The position numbers and the translations under genes were made by a program. Source: Parachlamydiaceae bacterium (GTDB taxonomy: Bacteria; Chlamydiota; Chlamydiia; Chlamydiales; Parachlamydiaceae). Taken from it: a stretch of DNA of 7,146 nt. The notes under the pieces are model-generated. The model did not search any database, was not told where the DNA came from, and saw only the letters and a program-made list of their open reading frames with translations. The DNA lies in NCBI GenBank assembly GCA_030679615.1, contig JAUXSJ010000332.1:1-7146 (forward strand), read 5' to 3'. This document shows positions 1 through 6,071 of this stretch, in pieces (within the stretch, counting starts at the first letter, position 1; each line of letters begins with the position of its first letter).

Positions 1-660
1 ACTAATTGTATGGTATCCAAATAATGATAGATCCATTTGATCTAATTGTGGATCTGGTTTCAACCAACTATATTGTTTTTCTTGGTATTTTAAAATATAT
101 CTTAAAGTTGATGAAGGAATTTGCTTTTGCAGTAAAAATAATTCCACTCTATTGTTAAAAGCATTTTTTTCAAGTGGATTAGACGATGTCATTAAATCTC
201 TATAGGTATTTACCATACTTGGTGAAAAGTAGGACCATACTTGCTCTGTTCCAACAAAGGGTGCATCTGGATGAGAATAGAGCTTAAAGGATTGTTCTTT
301 TGCTAAACGTCTATTTAACTCTTCTTGGATATCCTCTTGATAAGCAAGAGCTATTTGAAGTCCTAGTCCGGTTTCTAAGAAATCTTTTTGAATCACACCG
401 TCATTTAAAAAATTAGGCCCCCAAACCCCGCCATAATTTTTTTTATCTTCATTGTCTGTAGCAAGGAAATTTGCCATGTCTTCAAGTTCTAATCGCGTGA
501 CGTCATGGCCATTGACAGCCTTGAATGCAATCTGTTCACGCCAAATATTAGGATTAGAATCTAAAGTGCCTTGTGTTCCAAAAAAGGAAAAGGAAATGAT
601 AATGACAATTGTCACTAGAAGAAAAATGTATCGTTGGTATTTGCGAAAAAAATGAAGCAT
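1..660 (-). CDS. Membrane-anchored SurA/PpiD-like protein, N-terminal part (cut by window edge)
   Basis: An open frame of 220 codons reads leftward from the ATG at 658-660 to the window edge without a stop, so the C-terminus is missing. A GGAG at 672-675 (minus strand) lies 11 bases upstream of the ATG. Residues 1-10 are basic and aromatic. Residues 11-28 form one hydrophobic membrane segment with no signal-peptidase or lipobox site, so the protein is predicted to be anchored in the inner membrane with its body in the periplasm. The piece that follows, AVNGHDVTRLELE (48-60), resembles the 'VNG..it..e' opening of the SurA N-terminal chaperone domain, as in PpiD. Residues 100-200 are charged and probably helical, as in that domain. 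A parvulin isomerase domain, if present, would lie outside the window. The family call is inference from topology and one short motif. The existence of the gene is much more certain than its name. Confidence 0.6.
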   Translation of the reverse strand, partial: MLHFFRKYQRYIFLLVTIVIIISFSFFGTQGTLDSNPNIWREQIAFKAVNGHDVTRLELEDMANFLATDNEDKKNYGGVWGPNFLNDGVIQKDFLETGLGLQIALAYQEDIQEELNRRLAKEQSFKLYSHPDAPFVGTEQVWSYFSPSMVNTYRDLMTSSNPLEKNAFNNRVELFLLQKQIPSSTLRYILKYQEKQYSWLKPDPQLDQMDLSLFGYHTIS

Positions 661-759
661 GGATGAAAAATCTCCAGGTTAAAGGGAATAAGTTGGTTAT
701 CAATTTAGCAAAAATAAAAATTAGAGATATAGAACAATTTTGTTTATTAACGAATGTCG

Positions 760-936
760 CATAATTTTTACAGCGAAAGTTAATTTAACGCAGAGACGGA
801 GAGACGCGAGAGGCAGAGAGAAAAACATTTTATTTATTACAGTTTCTACTTCTCTTTCAATTTAAAATGTTTTTCTCAGCGTCTCTTACGTCTCTCCGTC
901 TCTGCGTTAAATTAACTTTCGCTGTAAAAAAATATG
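760..936. repeat. Large palindromic element (inverted repeat with 42-bp perfect arms)
   Basis: Positions 765-806 are the exact reverse complement of 889-930 (42 of 42). The pairing continues inward between 807-832 and 863-888 with 6 mismatches in 26, and leaves a 30-nt loop at 833-862. Outward, CATA at 760-763 faces TATG at 933-936 across a small A/T bulge. The outer ends read TTTTTACAGCG...CGCTGTAAAAA. The arms are strongly purine-rich on one strand, with approximate 8-nt units (CGCAGAGA, CGGAGAGA, CGCGAGAG, GCAGAGAG). Neither strand has a run of T after the stem, so this is not a classical intrinsic terminator. It fills the gap between the lipoate-attachment gene and the PpiD-like gene, both read on the minus strand. 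It could be a non-autonomous mobile palindrome, a dispersed genomic repeat, or an RNA hairpin in a read-through transcript. No target-site duplication is evident. Confidence 0.95.
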
Positions 937-951
937 GAATTTTGTTTTGAT

Positions 952-1656
952 TTAAATTGAAGAGATCATCTCTTTCATCAAATTTCGTAATGCGCTTCTC
1001 GTTTCCTCAATCTCATGTTCATCATCATGTTCCAATAAATAACAACTTTCGCTTTGCATCGACTGAATAATTTTTTCTGATTTTAATGCATTTGTTAAAA
1101 ATTCTTCAGAAAGTGGAGCAAGTGATAGCGATCCTTGATGCAAAAAACCTTGTTTTGTACGCCTTTGTGCCGCTCCACCTAATTTTTTCCCTTTTACAAT
1201 AAGATCATATTGCGTCGCTTTAGCCATACAAAAAGCTCGGCAATCTTTGTCCACATTCTCTTCCTTAACTAATAATTCTGGCTGGACTTCATTTATACTC
1301 CATCGACTAACCAATCGACTTAAAAAATGATTAACACATGCATAATTATCTAAGGTATTCAATGAATACTGTGAACAATGAGAAGGCACTAAAATCGAAA
1401 ATGCAAAATCACTAAGGTGAAAAGTGATTCCCCCACCTGTTGGACGACGTCCGATTTTTATCCCTTTTGCATTTAAGTAATTTAAATTTAAATGCTCTTC
1501 AGGATGAATAAAATAACCATGAGTGATTGAAGGAGAATTCCATTGATAAAGATGTAAAATAATGGAACTAGAGTGATTAAGCTGAGATAACATAAAAAAA
1601 TCATTTGACATGAGTTCTTCAGGACTTCCTTCAGATTCTATGATCTCAATATTCAT
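952..1656 (-). CDS. Lipoate-protein ligase / octanoyltransferase family protein (LplA/LipM fold)
   Basis: This 234-residue protein belongs to the biotin/lipoate A/B transferase fold, which attaches octanoate or lipoate to the lysine of lipoyl domains such as those of pyruvate and 2-oxoglutarate dehydrogenases in the cytoplasm. The fold's signature RRPTGGGITFH is at residues 70-80. The lysine-containing segment GKKLGGAAQRR is at 156-166, followed by HQGSL at 173-177. Cys143 in FCMAKATQYDL sits 13 residues before the GKK glycine. As I recall the LipM family, its acyl-accepting cysteine has the same spacing, which favours an octanoyltransferase over an ATP-dependent ligase. The length is below that of typical LplA (about 330), so the C-terminal accessory domain is absent. 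The ATG at 1654-1656 has an AGAGAG-type ribosome binding site just upstream and lies 12 bases after the stop of the preceding gene, so the two are probably cotranscribed. Family is certain, exact reaction is not. Confidence 0.85.
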   Translation of the reverse strand: MNIEIIESEGSPEELMSNDFFMLSQLNHSSSIILHLYQWNSPSITHGYFIHPEEHLNLNYLNAKGIKIGRRPTGGGITFHLSDFAFSILVPSHCSQYSLNTLDNYACVNHFLSRLVSRWSINEVQPELLVKEENVDKDCRAFCMAKATQYDLIVKGKKLGGAAQRRTKQGFLHQGSLSLAPLSEEFLTNALKSEKIIQSMQSESCYLLEHDDEHEIEETRSALRNLMKEMISSI

Positions 1657-1668
1657 CTTAGCTCTCTA

Positions 1669-2403
1669 CTAGCGATAAACAATCGGATTTAACTTATCGG
1701 TTAACTTATCATGCATAACATAGCCTAATTTTTTTAAAGCACGTGCATGAGGATCTAAAGGTGAGGGTTGAAAAAAGGACATTTCCTCAGTGTAAACAAT
1801 CAAATAAAAATGTTGACCTTTGCACTGATCAAGTAAATTCCAACGGATCGGAACCCCTGGTTTAAAGAAAATAATTTGACCTGGTTTTGATGGAAATACA
1901 TTGATTCCTTCTTCTGAAACAGGATAATCTTCCAAGTCCCCTTCTCCATTTAAGCAAATGATAGCTCCGCCTAAAAGAAGATTAATGGAACTAACTTTTT
2001 CTAAGCTTTCTGTTTGATCTTTAAATTGCTGATAAATTTTTTGATTATCAGAAGTTGTAAGGCGAAAATCTGAAAAAACAAGAGGAGCAGGAATCAATTG
2101 ATCATACCCTAATCTTAAAGGTTTTTTTTCAATTAATTCAGAAGCAATCGTTCCAAAAAGAGGCTGAGAAATAAATTTTTTTAAATCTGAAAGAGAGCGC
2201 CATAAATCATGACCCTGAACAAAGAGTTCATCAGAATAACATCGAGATATCTGAGTTGTTGGAACATTTAAACGTTCGCCCATGACCTGATCTGTAAAAT
2301 CATTTACTTGAGCAAGTTTTTCTTTAGATAAGAAATCATCAAATTCAATCCAACCAAATTTTTGATAGAAATCTCTTTGGGATTTATCAACTGTAAACTT
2401 CAT
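1669..2403 (-). CDS. Phytanoyl-CoA dioxygenase-like hypothetical protein lacking iron ligands
   Basis: The protein is 244 residues from the ATG at 2401-2403. Upstream in-frame ATGs at 2431-2433 and 2410-2412 would add a short AT-rich hydrophobic lead. None of the three starts has a clear ribosome binding site; I chose the one that begins the conserved-looking MKFTVDKSQRDFY. The opening (FYQKFGWIEFDDFLSKEKL, 12-30) and RLGYDQLI (97-104) resemble the phytanoyl-CoA dioxygenase (PhyH) superfamily, where the second segment normally precedes the iron-binding HxD. Here no HxD follows. The strand that should carry the distal histidine reads PGQIIFFKPGVPIRWN (174-189), again without it. Position next to rnc matches C. 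trachomatis CT296, whose crystal structure resembles Fe(II)/2-oxoglutarate enzymes while key residues are not conserved. CT296 had been called the iron repressor DcrA, a role later work did not support. As I recall it, CT296 is clearly shorter, so orthology needs testing. Function unknown. Confidence 0.75.
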   Translation of the reverse strand: MKFTVDKSQRDFYQKFGWIEFDDFLSKEKLAQVNDFTDQVMGERLNVPTTQISRCYSDELFVQGHDLWRSLSDLKKFISQPLFGTIASELIEKKPLRLGYDQLIPAPLVFSDFRLTTSDNQKIYQQFKDQTESLEKVSSINLLLGGAIICLNGEGDLEDYPVSEEGINVFPSKPGQIIFFKPGVPIRWNLLDQCKGQHFYLIVYTEEMSFFQPSPLDPHARALKKLGYVMHDKLTDKLNPIVYR

Positions 2404-2461
2404 AATGATCATAAGATTAAATAATAAGATCATAAGAGTAGCAGAAAAAAACTTTATTGCC

Positions 2462-2467
2462 TACAAT
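2462..2467 (+). promoter_or_regulatory. Possible -10 element upstream of rnc
   Basis: TACAAT matches the -10 consensus at 5 of 6 positions and lies 32 bases before the rnc ATG, in the 95-base gap between the divergent PhyH-like gene and rnc. I find no convincing -35 box at 16-18 bases, so this is a weak prediction. The gap must also hold the promoter of the leftward PhyH-like gene; TATTAT at 2421-2426 on the minus strand is a possible -10 for it. If that is right, its transcript would begin near 2414 and only the ATG at 2401-2403 could be the start. Confidence 0.25.
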
Positions 2468-2490
2468 CCTTTTGAATAAAACGAAGTGTT

Positions 2491-2494
2491 GGAG
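2491..2494 (+). promoter_or_regulatory. Ribosome binding site that fixes the rnc start
   Basis: GGAG lies four bases before the ATG at 2499-2501. The open frame extends upstream to a TTG at 2457, but that codon has no ribosome binding site and would add 14 residues unlike any RNase III start. The ATG at 2499 is therefore preferred. Confidence 0.7.
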
Positions 2495-2498
2495 TTTT

Positions 2499-3218
2499 AT
2501 GAAACAACTTGATTACCTCATTGAACATATTTCCAGTATAGAAAAAAAATTAGGTTACACGTTTAAAGATCGATCCCATCTAACACTTGCTTTTGTTCAT
2601 CGTTCTTTCATCAACGAAAACAAAATGATCGATCATCATAACGAACGCTTAGAATTCCTTGGAGACTCCATTCTGGGAATGATAATTTCTGACTATCTCT
2701 ATCACCTCTTTCCTAACACCCCTGAAGGAGATCTTTCTTATCTACGTTCTCGCCTCGTTGAAGCCGCTTCCTGCGTAGAATATATTAAAAGTTTGGATAT
2801 CGCCTCATTTGTCCTGTTAGGCAAAGGCGAAAAAATGAATGATGGACGTGGTCGTGACTCTCTTTTAGCAGATCTATTTGAAGCCATTATCGGCGCAATA
2901 TACTTAGATGGGGGTCTCCCAGCCGCCAAAAAATTTTTATTTTCAAATTTCCAAAAACAAATCGATCTTACGTTAAAAACACCCCTTAAAAACTGGAAAG
3001 CACTTCTTCAAGATATTTGCCAAAAGAAATTTCAACAAACACCCTATTATAATCTCATTAATATGACCGGCCCTGATCACAGTAAAAGTTTTGAAATTTC
3101 TGTTGTTATTCGTGATGGTGAAATTGAAAATGTGATTGGTAAAGGCATAGGCCTATCTAAAAAAGAAGCTCAACAATCAGCTGCAGAAGATGCATTAAAA
3201 AAATTAAATCAACTATAG
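2499..3218 (+). CDS. rnc: Ribonuclease III
   Basis: This 239-residue enzyme cleaves double-stranded RNA and processes the rRNA precursor and structured mRNAs in the cytoplasm. It is close to the usual length (226 in E. coli). The N-terminal nuclease domain holds the family signature HNERLEFLGDSILG (47-60), with Glu52 and Asp56 as the first pair of magnesium ligands. Asp125 and Glu128 in DLFEAIIGAIYLDGG are the second pair, so all four catalytic acidic residues are present. Residues 165-236 form the C-terminal double-stranded RNA-binding domain, ending in the typical SKKEAQQSAAEDALKKL. It is the first gene of the rightward cluster, divergent from the PhyH-like gene and 60 bases ahead of radA. 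The rnc-radA order is the chlamydial one. No sign of damage. Confidence 0.97.
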   Translation: MKQLDYLIEHISSIEKKLGYTFKDRSHLTLAFVHRSFINENKMIDHHNERLEFLGDSILGMIISDYLYHLFPNTPEGDLSYLRSRLVEAASCVEYIKSLDIASFVLLGKGEKMNDGRGRDSLLADLFEAIIGAIYLDGGLPAAKKFLFSNFQKQIDLTLKTPLKNWKALLQDICQKKFQQTPYYNLINMTGPDHSKSFEISVVIRDGEIENVIGKGIGLSKKEAQQSAAEDALKKLNQL

Positions 3219-3278
3219 TACATCATTTCACTTAAATTGACTATTTGAGCTGGTGTTGTACCATCTAAAGGAAACTAA

Positions 3279-4649
3279 ATGGCGAAGCAAAAAACTGTGT
3301 GGTTTTGTACTGAATGCGGGAATAAACAACCCAAGTGGTCAGGACAATGCATCGCTTGCACTCAATGGAATACTTATCAGGAAGAATTAGAAATTTCTTC
3401 TCTTCCTCGTCGTTTTGAAGCTCAGGCATTAACTGCTAGTCGCCCTGTCAAATTACGTGAAGTTAAACTTCAAGAAACGCCTAGAGTTTTAACACAAATT
3501 GGTGAATTCGATCGTTTAATTGGTGGTGGAGTTGTTCCAGGATCTTTAACTCTAGTGGGTGGAGATCCAGGTATTGGAAAATCAACGCTCCTTCTTCAAA
3601 TCTCTAATGCTTTCGCACAGCAAGGTTTAATCGTGCTTTACGTTTGCGGAGAAGAATCCGTTGAGCAAACTTCTATGCGAGCACAACGTTTAGGAATCCA
3701 TACCGATCATTTATTGCTTTTAAGTGAAACCAACTTTACTCATATTAAAAATCAAATCGATCAAATCAATCCAGATATTTTAATTGTCGATTCCATTCAA
3801 ATTGTCTATAAAGCCGAAATTTCTTCTGCTCCTGGTTCTGTCACACAGGTCAGAGAAACTACAACTGAATTTATGCATATTGCTAAAGGACGAGGAATCG
3901 CCACATTTTTAATTGGGCATGTTACTAAGTCGGGTGAAATCGCTGGGCCTCGTGTTTTAGAACACCTTGTAGATACCGTCCTATATTTTGAGGGTGATAA
4001 GCAACATCATTATCGAATGATTCGTGTTGTTAAAAATCGCTTTGGACCAACAGATGAAATCGCTGTTTTTCAAATGAAAGGCTGTGGTTTAGTAGAGGTG
4101 CCTAACCCTTCAGAAATTTTTCTTGAAGAACGTCGAAAGGATGTTGTAGGATCTGTAATTATTCCAACATTAGAAGGTTCACGTCCTATTCTTATTGAGG
4201 TACAGGCTTTAGTAACAGAAACTGCCTTCAGCACTCCTTCAAGAAGAAGCACAGGTATTGACCAGAACAGATTAGCTCTTTTATTAGCTGTTCTTGAAAA
4301 AAGAATGGGATTCCAACTTTTCAAAATCGATGTATTTGTTTCTGTTGCTGGAGGTCTAAGGATAATGGAACCCGCTATTGATTTAGGCATTATTGCTGCT
4401 GTGGCGTCATCTATGCGCAATTGTTCTTTAGATTCTGAAACGTCAGTTGTCGGTGAAATTGGACTTGGTGGTGAAGTGCGAAGTGTTCCTAGACTCGAAA
4501 GTCGATTAAAAGAAGCGATACATATGGGATTTCGTCGTTGCATTGTTCCCAAATTTAATTTAAAAGGAATCAGCGAAGATATTCGTCAAAAAATTAGCTT
4601 AACTGGAGTCGAATTTGTAGAGGAAGCCATTCATGTCTTGCTTAAATAA
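3279..4649 (+). CDS. radA: DNA repair protein RadA (Sms)
   Basis: RadA is a RecA-like ATPase that promotes branch migration of recombination intermediates in homologous recombination and repair. The 456-residue length is typical. Domains in order: a four-cysteine zinc finger (Cys10, Cys13, Cys24, Cys27); the ATPase core with Walker A GGDPGIGKST (94-103, Lys101) and Walker B ILIVDS (167-172); the RadA-specific motif KNRFG (252-256); and a C-terminal Lon-protease-like domain from about 290 to the end. That last domain is a scaffold and is not expected to be a protease. The ATG at 3279 follows AAAGGAAA at 3267-3274, a strong ribosome binding site. It lies 60 bases after rnc, and its last 17 bases overlap hemC, so it is very probably cotranscribed with both. 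All key motifs are intact. Confidence 0.97.
   Translation: MAKQKTVWFCTECGNKQPKWSGQCIACTQWNTYQEELEISSLPRRFEAQALTASRPVKLREVKLQETPRVLTQIGEFDRLIGGGVVPGSLTLVGGDPGIGKSTLLLQISNAFAQQGLIVLYVCGEESVEQTSMRAQRLGIHTDHLLLLSETNFTHIKNQIDQINPDILIVDSIQIVYKAEISSAPGSVTQVRETTTEFMHIAKGRGIATFLIGHVTKSGEIAGPRVLEHLVDTVLYFEGDKQHHYRMIRVVKNRFGPTDEIAVFQMKGCGLVEVPNPSEIFLEERRKDVVGSVIIPTLEGSRPILIEVQALVTETAFSTPSRRSTGIDQNRLALLLAVLEKRMGFQLFKIDVFVSVAGGLRIMEPAIDLGIIAAVASSMRNCSLDSETSVVGEIGLGGEVRSVPRLESRLKEAIHMGFRRCIVPKFNLKGISEDIRQKISLTGVEFVEEAIHVLLK
4620..4624 (+). promoter_or_regulatory. Ribosome binding site of hemC inside radA
   Basis: GAGGA lies eight bases before the hemC ATG at 4633, within the last codons of radA. It supports the overlapping start and suggests that hemC translation is coupled to that of radA. 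Confidence 0.6.
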
Positions 4650-5325
4650 CCCTAAAAACTATCAAATCACACGAATTAAAATTGCAGCCAGAGACTCTCG
4701 TTTGTCCGTTGAACAAGTCAAAGAAATTTTAGAATCTTTACAGCAATATCATCCTCATATTCATTTTGACTGTCATTTTCTTTCAACCATTGGAGACCGA
4801 GACCAAAACACTTCTTTGAGAAAAATGGAAAAAAGCAATTTTTTCACTAAAGACATTGATGAACTTGTCTTAAATGGTATTTGTCAAATTGGAATTCATT
4901 CAGCAAAAGATCTTCCTGAGCCTTTAACGAAAGGACTTAGTCTTATTTGTTTGACTAAAGGGATCGATTCATCCGATTCTTTAGTTATCCCACAAGGACA
5001 AACGATTGATTCTCTTCCATTGAAAACTTGCATCGGAACCTCTTCTGAACGCAGAGAAGAGGCTGTTAAATCTCTTCGATCTGATTTCACCTTTAAAGAT
5101 ATCCGCGGTACAATCGAACAACGTTTAGCTAAAATGAAGACAGGAGAAATAGGAGGATTAGTTGTCGCAGAGGCAGCTTTAATTCGCTTAAACCTCACAC
5201 ACTTAAATAGAATGACCTTACCTGGACTTACAACAACAGGACAAGGTCAATTAGCCATTCTAAGCCGAGAAAACGATTTAGAAATGAAGCATTTATTCAT
5301 ATGTTTGGACTGTAGAAATGAATGA
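4633..5325 (+). CDS. hemC: Hydroxymethylbilane synthase (porphobilinogen deaminase), short form without domain 3
   Basis: The enzyme joins four porphobilinogen molecules into hydroxymethylbilane in cytoplasmic tetrapyrrole synthesis. Active-site residues of domains 1 and 2 are present: Arg20 and Ser22 (AARDSRLS), the NFFTKDID loop (69-76), HSAKDLP with catalytic Asp93 (equivalent to E. coli Asp84), GTSSERR (135-141), and DIRGTIEQRL (156-165). The hinge motif TGQGQLAI (202-209) corresponds to the usual VGQGA. The protein ends 20 residues later, at 230, against about 310 in E. coli. The third domain, which carries the cysteine (Cys242 in E. coli) that holds the dipyrromethane cofactor, is therefore missing. 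Cys224 and Cys227 near the new end are possible substitutes. I recall chlamydial HemC proteins being short in the same way, so this is probably a lineage trait and not a broken gene. It overlaps radA by 17 bases and hemD by 8. Confidence 0.92.
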   Translation: MSCLNNPKNYQITRIKIAARDSRLSVEQVKEILESLQQYHPHIHFDCHFLSTIGDRDQNTSLRKMEKSNFFTKDIDELVLNGICQIGIHSAKDLPEPLTKGLSLICLTKGIDSSDSLVIPQGQTIDSLPLKTCIGTSSERREEAVKSLRSDFTFKDIRGTIEQRLAKMKTGEIGGLVVAEAALIRLNLTHLNRMTLPGLTTTGQGQLAILSRENDLEMKHLFICLDCRNE

Positions 5326-5998
5326 ACGTCTTTTATACTTAGGTTTAGATCCTTCTTCATTTAAAACACAAAAAATCATCGTTCATTATCCAATTATTAA
5401 AATTGCCCCAAAATCTTTTGAGAATCAATTTATTCAAGATGCTCTAAATCACTTTCATTCATTTACTCATATTCTTATCACCTCAAAGAGCTCTATAAAA
5501 ATTTTAAAAGACTATTTAAATAAAAAAAACATTTCTATCGATGACTGGAATACTAAACAAACATATGCTGTTGGGAAAGTGACAGCTAAACATTTGCAAG
5601 AAAATGGCATCCACGTATCTTGCATTGCACAAAAAGAAACAGCAGAGGGATTAATAGAAGAAGTCTCAAATAGATTAAAAAATGACGATGTAAAAAAAGT
5701 ACATTTTTTTTGGCCTCATTCTTCATTAGGACGTGCTGTGATACCTGATTTTTTTAACTCGCAGCATATCCATCTAACAGCCTGTGATCTTTATGACACC
5801 ATTGATCAAGTGCCAGAAAAAGTTCCGAATTTAAATGATTTTCACGAAATTGTTTTTACAAGTCCTTCAACGGTGGACGCATTTATTAAAATATTCAAAA
5901 TATTCCCTACAGAAAAAAAACTAACTGCGATTGGTCCAATTACTGAAGAATATCTTCGTTATCATACATGCTCAAATGTTCATATAAGTAGTTTATAA
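5318..5998 (+). CDS. hemD: Uroporphyrinogen-III synthase
   Basis: HemD cyclises hydroxymethylbilane, the product of HemC, with inversion of ring D to give uroporphyrinogen III. The family is poorly conserved in sequence, but its two-domain pattern is visible in this 226-residue protein: ILITSKSSIKIL (52-63) and YAVGKVTAKHLQENG (83-97) in one half, then FTSPSTVDAF (180-189) and AIGPITEEYL (204-213) in the other. These correspond to the recurring 'fTS..av..l' and 'aiG..Ta..l' segments. The N-terminus starts YLGLDPSSF in place of the more usual 'vTRp', and the C-terminus is somewhat shorter than average (about 245). The start ATG lies inside the hemC stop region (ATGAATGA, 8-base overlap), with GGA at 5307-5309 as a weak ribosome binding site, which points to translational coupling. 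The adjacency to hemC strongly supports the call. Confidence 0.88.
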   Translation: MNERLLYLGLDPSSFKTQKIIVHYPIIKIAPKSFENQFIQDALNHFHSFTHILITSKSSIKILKDYLNKKNISIDDWNTKQTYAVGKVTAKHLQENGIHVSCIAQKETAEGLIEEVSNRLKNDDVKKVHFFWPHSSLGRAVIPDFFNSQHIHLTACDLYDTIDQVPEKVPNLNDFHEIVFTSPSTVDAFIKIFKIFPTEKKLTAIGPITEEYLRYHTCSNVHISSL

Positions 5999-5999
5999 T
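5994..5999 (+). promoter_or_regulatory. Possible -10 element for the downstream unknown gene
   Basis: A perfect TATAAT overlaps the hemD stop codon, 72 bases before the ATG at 6072. No good -35 box is seen at 16-18 bases upstream. In DNA this rich in A and T a chance match is likely, so confidence is low. Confidence 0.25.
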
Positions 6000-6071
6000 G
6001 GTTTTATGAAAGTTTAAAAAAAATTTATTTTTTCTAATTAATAAGAAAATGATGAAATAAGGAATCTAAAA

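Noticed and set aside
452..655. Plus-strand open frame of 67 codons
   Set aside because: It lies wholly within the minus-strand PpiD-like coding region, has no homology signals, and is an antisense shadow.
760..936. Palindrome as an intrinsic terminator or CRISPR-like array
   Set aside because: There is no T run after the stem on either strand, and the two arms are inverted, with no series of direct repeats with spacers.
2457..2498. TTG-initiated extension of rnc by 14 codons
   Set aside because: There is no ribosome binding site before the TTG, and the ATG at 2499 has GGAG at good distance.
3237..3264. Promoter-like TTGACT, 16 bases, TACCAT between rnc and radA
   Set aside because: Transcription would begin within the radA ribosome binding site, leaving almost no leader; cotranscription with rnc is simpler.
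4070..4552. Minus-strand open frame of 160 codons opposite radA
   Set aside because: RadA is intact with all motifs on the other strand; the composition of the reverse frame is that of an antisense shadow.
4896..5198. Minus-strand open frame of 100 codons opposite hemC
   Set aside because: It mirrors the conserved HemC domain 2 sequence and has no features of its own.
6010..6036. A-run followed by T-run after hemD, as a possible terminator
   Set aside because: The pairing is A-T only with no G-C stem, too weak to call in DNA of this composition.
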